Below, piece by piece: positions 13,572 to 14,458 of a stretch of DNA of 14,458 nt. The stretch lies in NCBI GenBank assembly GCA_946496115.1, contig CAMMFK010000040.1, forward strand, positions 1-14,458. The letters run 5' to 3'. The notes under the pieces are model-generated. The model made no database searches. It was not told the origin of the DNA and was given only the letters and a program-made list of their open reading frames with translations. The translations under genes were made by a program, and so were the position numbers. This stretch comes from an uncultured Clostridium sp. Its GTDB lineage: Bacteria; Bacillota; Clostridia; TANB77; CAG-508. Numbering within the stretch: position 1 is the stretch's first letter; every line of letters starts with the position of its first letter.

Positions 13572-14270
13572 TTACAATGGCTCTTTACTTGGAGTTCCAG
13601 CTTTTCTTGGATATTTTGGATTTGTTTCTTTTACCTTTCTAATAATTATTATATTTCTTTCATTGTCATTATCAGATAAATAAAAATTATCCACTCTTTC
13701 AATTTCTCCGCCTAATTCTTTAATTGCATTTTGAGCTCTTTCCAATTCTTCATTTACATTAGCACCTTTCATACAAATGCATTTTCCTCCCACCTTAACA
13801 AAAGGAAGCATATATTCTGTTAAAGTACTTAAATTTGCAACTGCTCTTGAAACGGCTACATCATATTTTTCTCTATAAAGCTTATTTCTAGCAATTTCTT
13901 CTGCTCTACCATGTATAGCTTGTATATTTCTTAAATTTAATGTTTCAATAACTATATTTAAAAAGTTTATTCTTTTATTAAGAGAGTCTAATAATGTTAT
14001 TTTTGTATTTTCATTCATTATTTTTAAAGGAATACCCGGAAAACCAGCTCCTGTGCCTATATCAATAACTTTATCATCATCATTTATATATTTAAGCACT
14101 GTAAGTGAATCTACAAAGTGTTTTAATTTAACCTCATCTAGCTGAGTAATAGCTGTTAAATTAATTTTTTCATTCCACTCCAATAGCAAATTCATATATT
14201 TTTCAAAACTTTTTATTTGCTCTTCATTTATTTCTATATTAAATTCTTTTAATTTTCCTATAAAGTCCAT
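13572..14270 (-). CDS. rsmG: 16S rRNA (guanine-527-N7)-methyltransferase RsmG (GidB)
   Basis: A 232-residue SAM-dependent enzyme that methylates N7 of G527 in 16S rRNA; loss gives low-level streptomycin resistance in many bacteria. Family marks: WNEKINLTAI at 32-41, KHFVDSL at 50-56, the SAM motif IDIGTGAGFPGIPL at 69-82, and SRAVANL at 141-147, followed by the CMKGA strand at 166-170. The short C-terminal tail (PKYPRKAGTPSKEPL) is the normal RsmG ending. A GAAAGGA ribosome site precedes the ATG. It lies 24 bases after mnmG, so the two are almost certainly co-transcribed; the terminator at 13517-13551 separates it from parA. Confidence 0.97.
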   Translation of the reverse strand: MDFIGKLKEFNIEINEEQIKSFEKYMNLLLEWNEKINLTAITQLDEVKLKHFVDSLTVLKYINDDDKVIDIGTGAGFPGIPLKIMNENTKITLLDSLNKRINFLNIVIETLNLRNIQAIHGRAEEIARNKLYREKYDVAVSRAVANLSTLTEYMLPFVKVGGKCICMKGANVNEELERAQNAIKELGGEIERVDNFYLSDNDNERNIIIIRKVKETNPKYPRKAGTPSKEPL

Positions 14271-14294
14271 AATTTTTCCTTTCTAAAAAAAATT

Positions 14295-14458
14295 TTACTT
14301 TCTATTAATAGTTTCCAAAAATATTAATAATACAGATATATCAGCTGGTGAAACACCTGAAATTCTTGAAGCTTGCCCTACTGAAAGCGGTCTAACCTTA
14401 TTTAATTTTTGCCTTGCTTCTAGTCTTAATCCCTTTATTTTTTCATAATTAATATTTT
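14295..14458 (-). CDS. mnmG: tRNA uridine-5-carboxymethylaminomethyl modification enzyme MnmG (GidA), C-terminal end only
   Basis: The last 53 codons of a gene that runs off the right edge, read on the minus strand from 14457, with a TAA stop at 14295-14297. The translation includes NYEKIKGLRLEARQKL, then RPLSVGQASRISGVSPADIS and VLLIFLETINRK, which is the conserved MnmG C-terminal domain that binds MnmE and tRNA. The protein is FAD-dependent and, with MnmE, modifies wobble uridine 34 of several tRNAs. The FAD-binding part lies outside the window. It is followed by rsmG after 24 bases, the standard mnmE-mnmG-rsmG-parA order near the origin. Confidence 0.94.
   Translation of the reverse strand, partial: NINYEKIKGLRLEARQKLNKVRPLSVGQASRISGVSPADISVLLIFLETINRK

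Noticed and set aside
14347..14354. GTGAAACA, half of a parS site, within mnmG
   Set aside because: The other half (TGTTTCAC) is missing; the bases are explained by the conserved MnmG GVSPAD coding sequence.

Overview
The window comes from a low-GC, AT-biased, spore-forming-type Firmicute (Clostridia-like). Reasons: very AT-rich codon use and spacers, a chromosome-partitioning block in the order mnmG-rsmG-parA(soj)-parB(spo0J) that typically sits beside the replication origin, sporulation/germination families (SpmA, SpmB, a GerMN-domain protein), an AbrB/SpoVT-type regulator with a Cys pair at each end of its tail, and a giant 2-hydroxyacyl-CoA-dehydratase-activase-like protein typical of strict anaerobes. 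I cannot name a species.

Layout, left to right. 1-1.3 kb: AT-rich repeats, then spmB and spmA on the minus strand (overlapping ATGA junction). 1.3-1.55 kb: a small AbrB-like regulator on the plus strand, ending in a bidirectional terminator. 1.6-3.2 kb: trmN6-like methyltransferase and rsmI, back to back on the minus strand. 3.2-3.45 kb: a 187-bp nested palindrome with a GC-rich core, the most foreign-looking stretch here. 3.45-4.0 kb: a GerMN-domain membrane protein (minus). 4.0-4.26 kb: a divergent promoter region with symmetric -35 boxes and a leader hairpin. 4.26-9.12 kb: a 1445-residue activase-like fusion protein followed by a YqeG-type HAD protein (plus). 9.15-10.8 kb: an unrecognised 553-residue protein (minus). 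10.9-11.1 kb: two tandem serine tRNAs (minus). 11.2-14.46 kb: DUF4446 protein, parB, parA, rsmG and the 3' end of mnmG, all minus.

How they fit together: the right third is an origin-proximal housekeeping block for chromosome segregation and for rRNA/tRNA modification. The left third mixes sporulation membrane proteins and RNA methyltransferases. The centre is anaerobic redox biochemistry with no recognisable dehydratase partner nearby. Regulation is very compact: in at least two places (tRNA-Ser to the 553-residue gene, and rsmG to parA) the terminator hairpin of one unit holds the -35 box of the next, with the T-run acting as the promoter spacer.

The best candidates for something undescribed are the palindromic GC-rich element (3260-3446), the terminator-embedded promoters, and the unrecognised 553-residue protein. 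Most other genes are ordinary family members.
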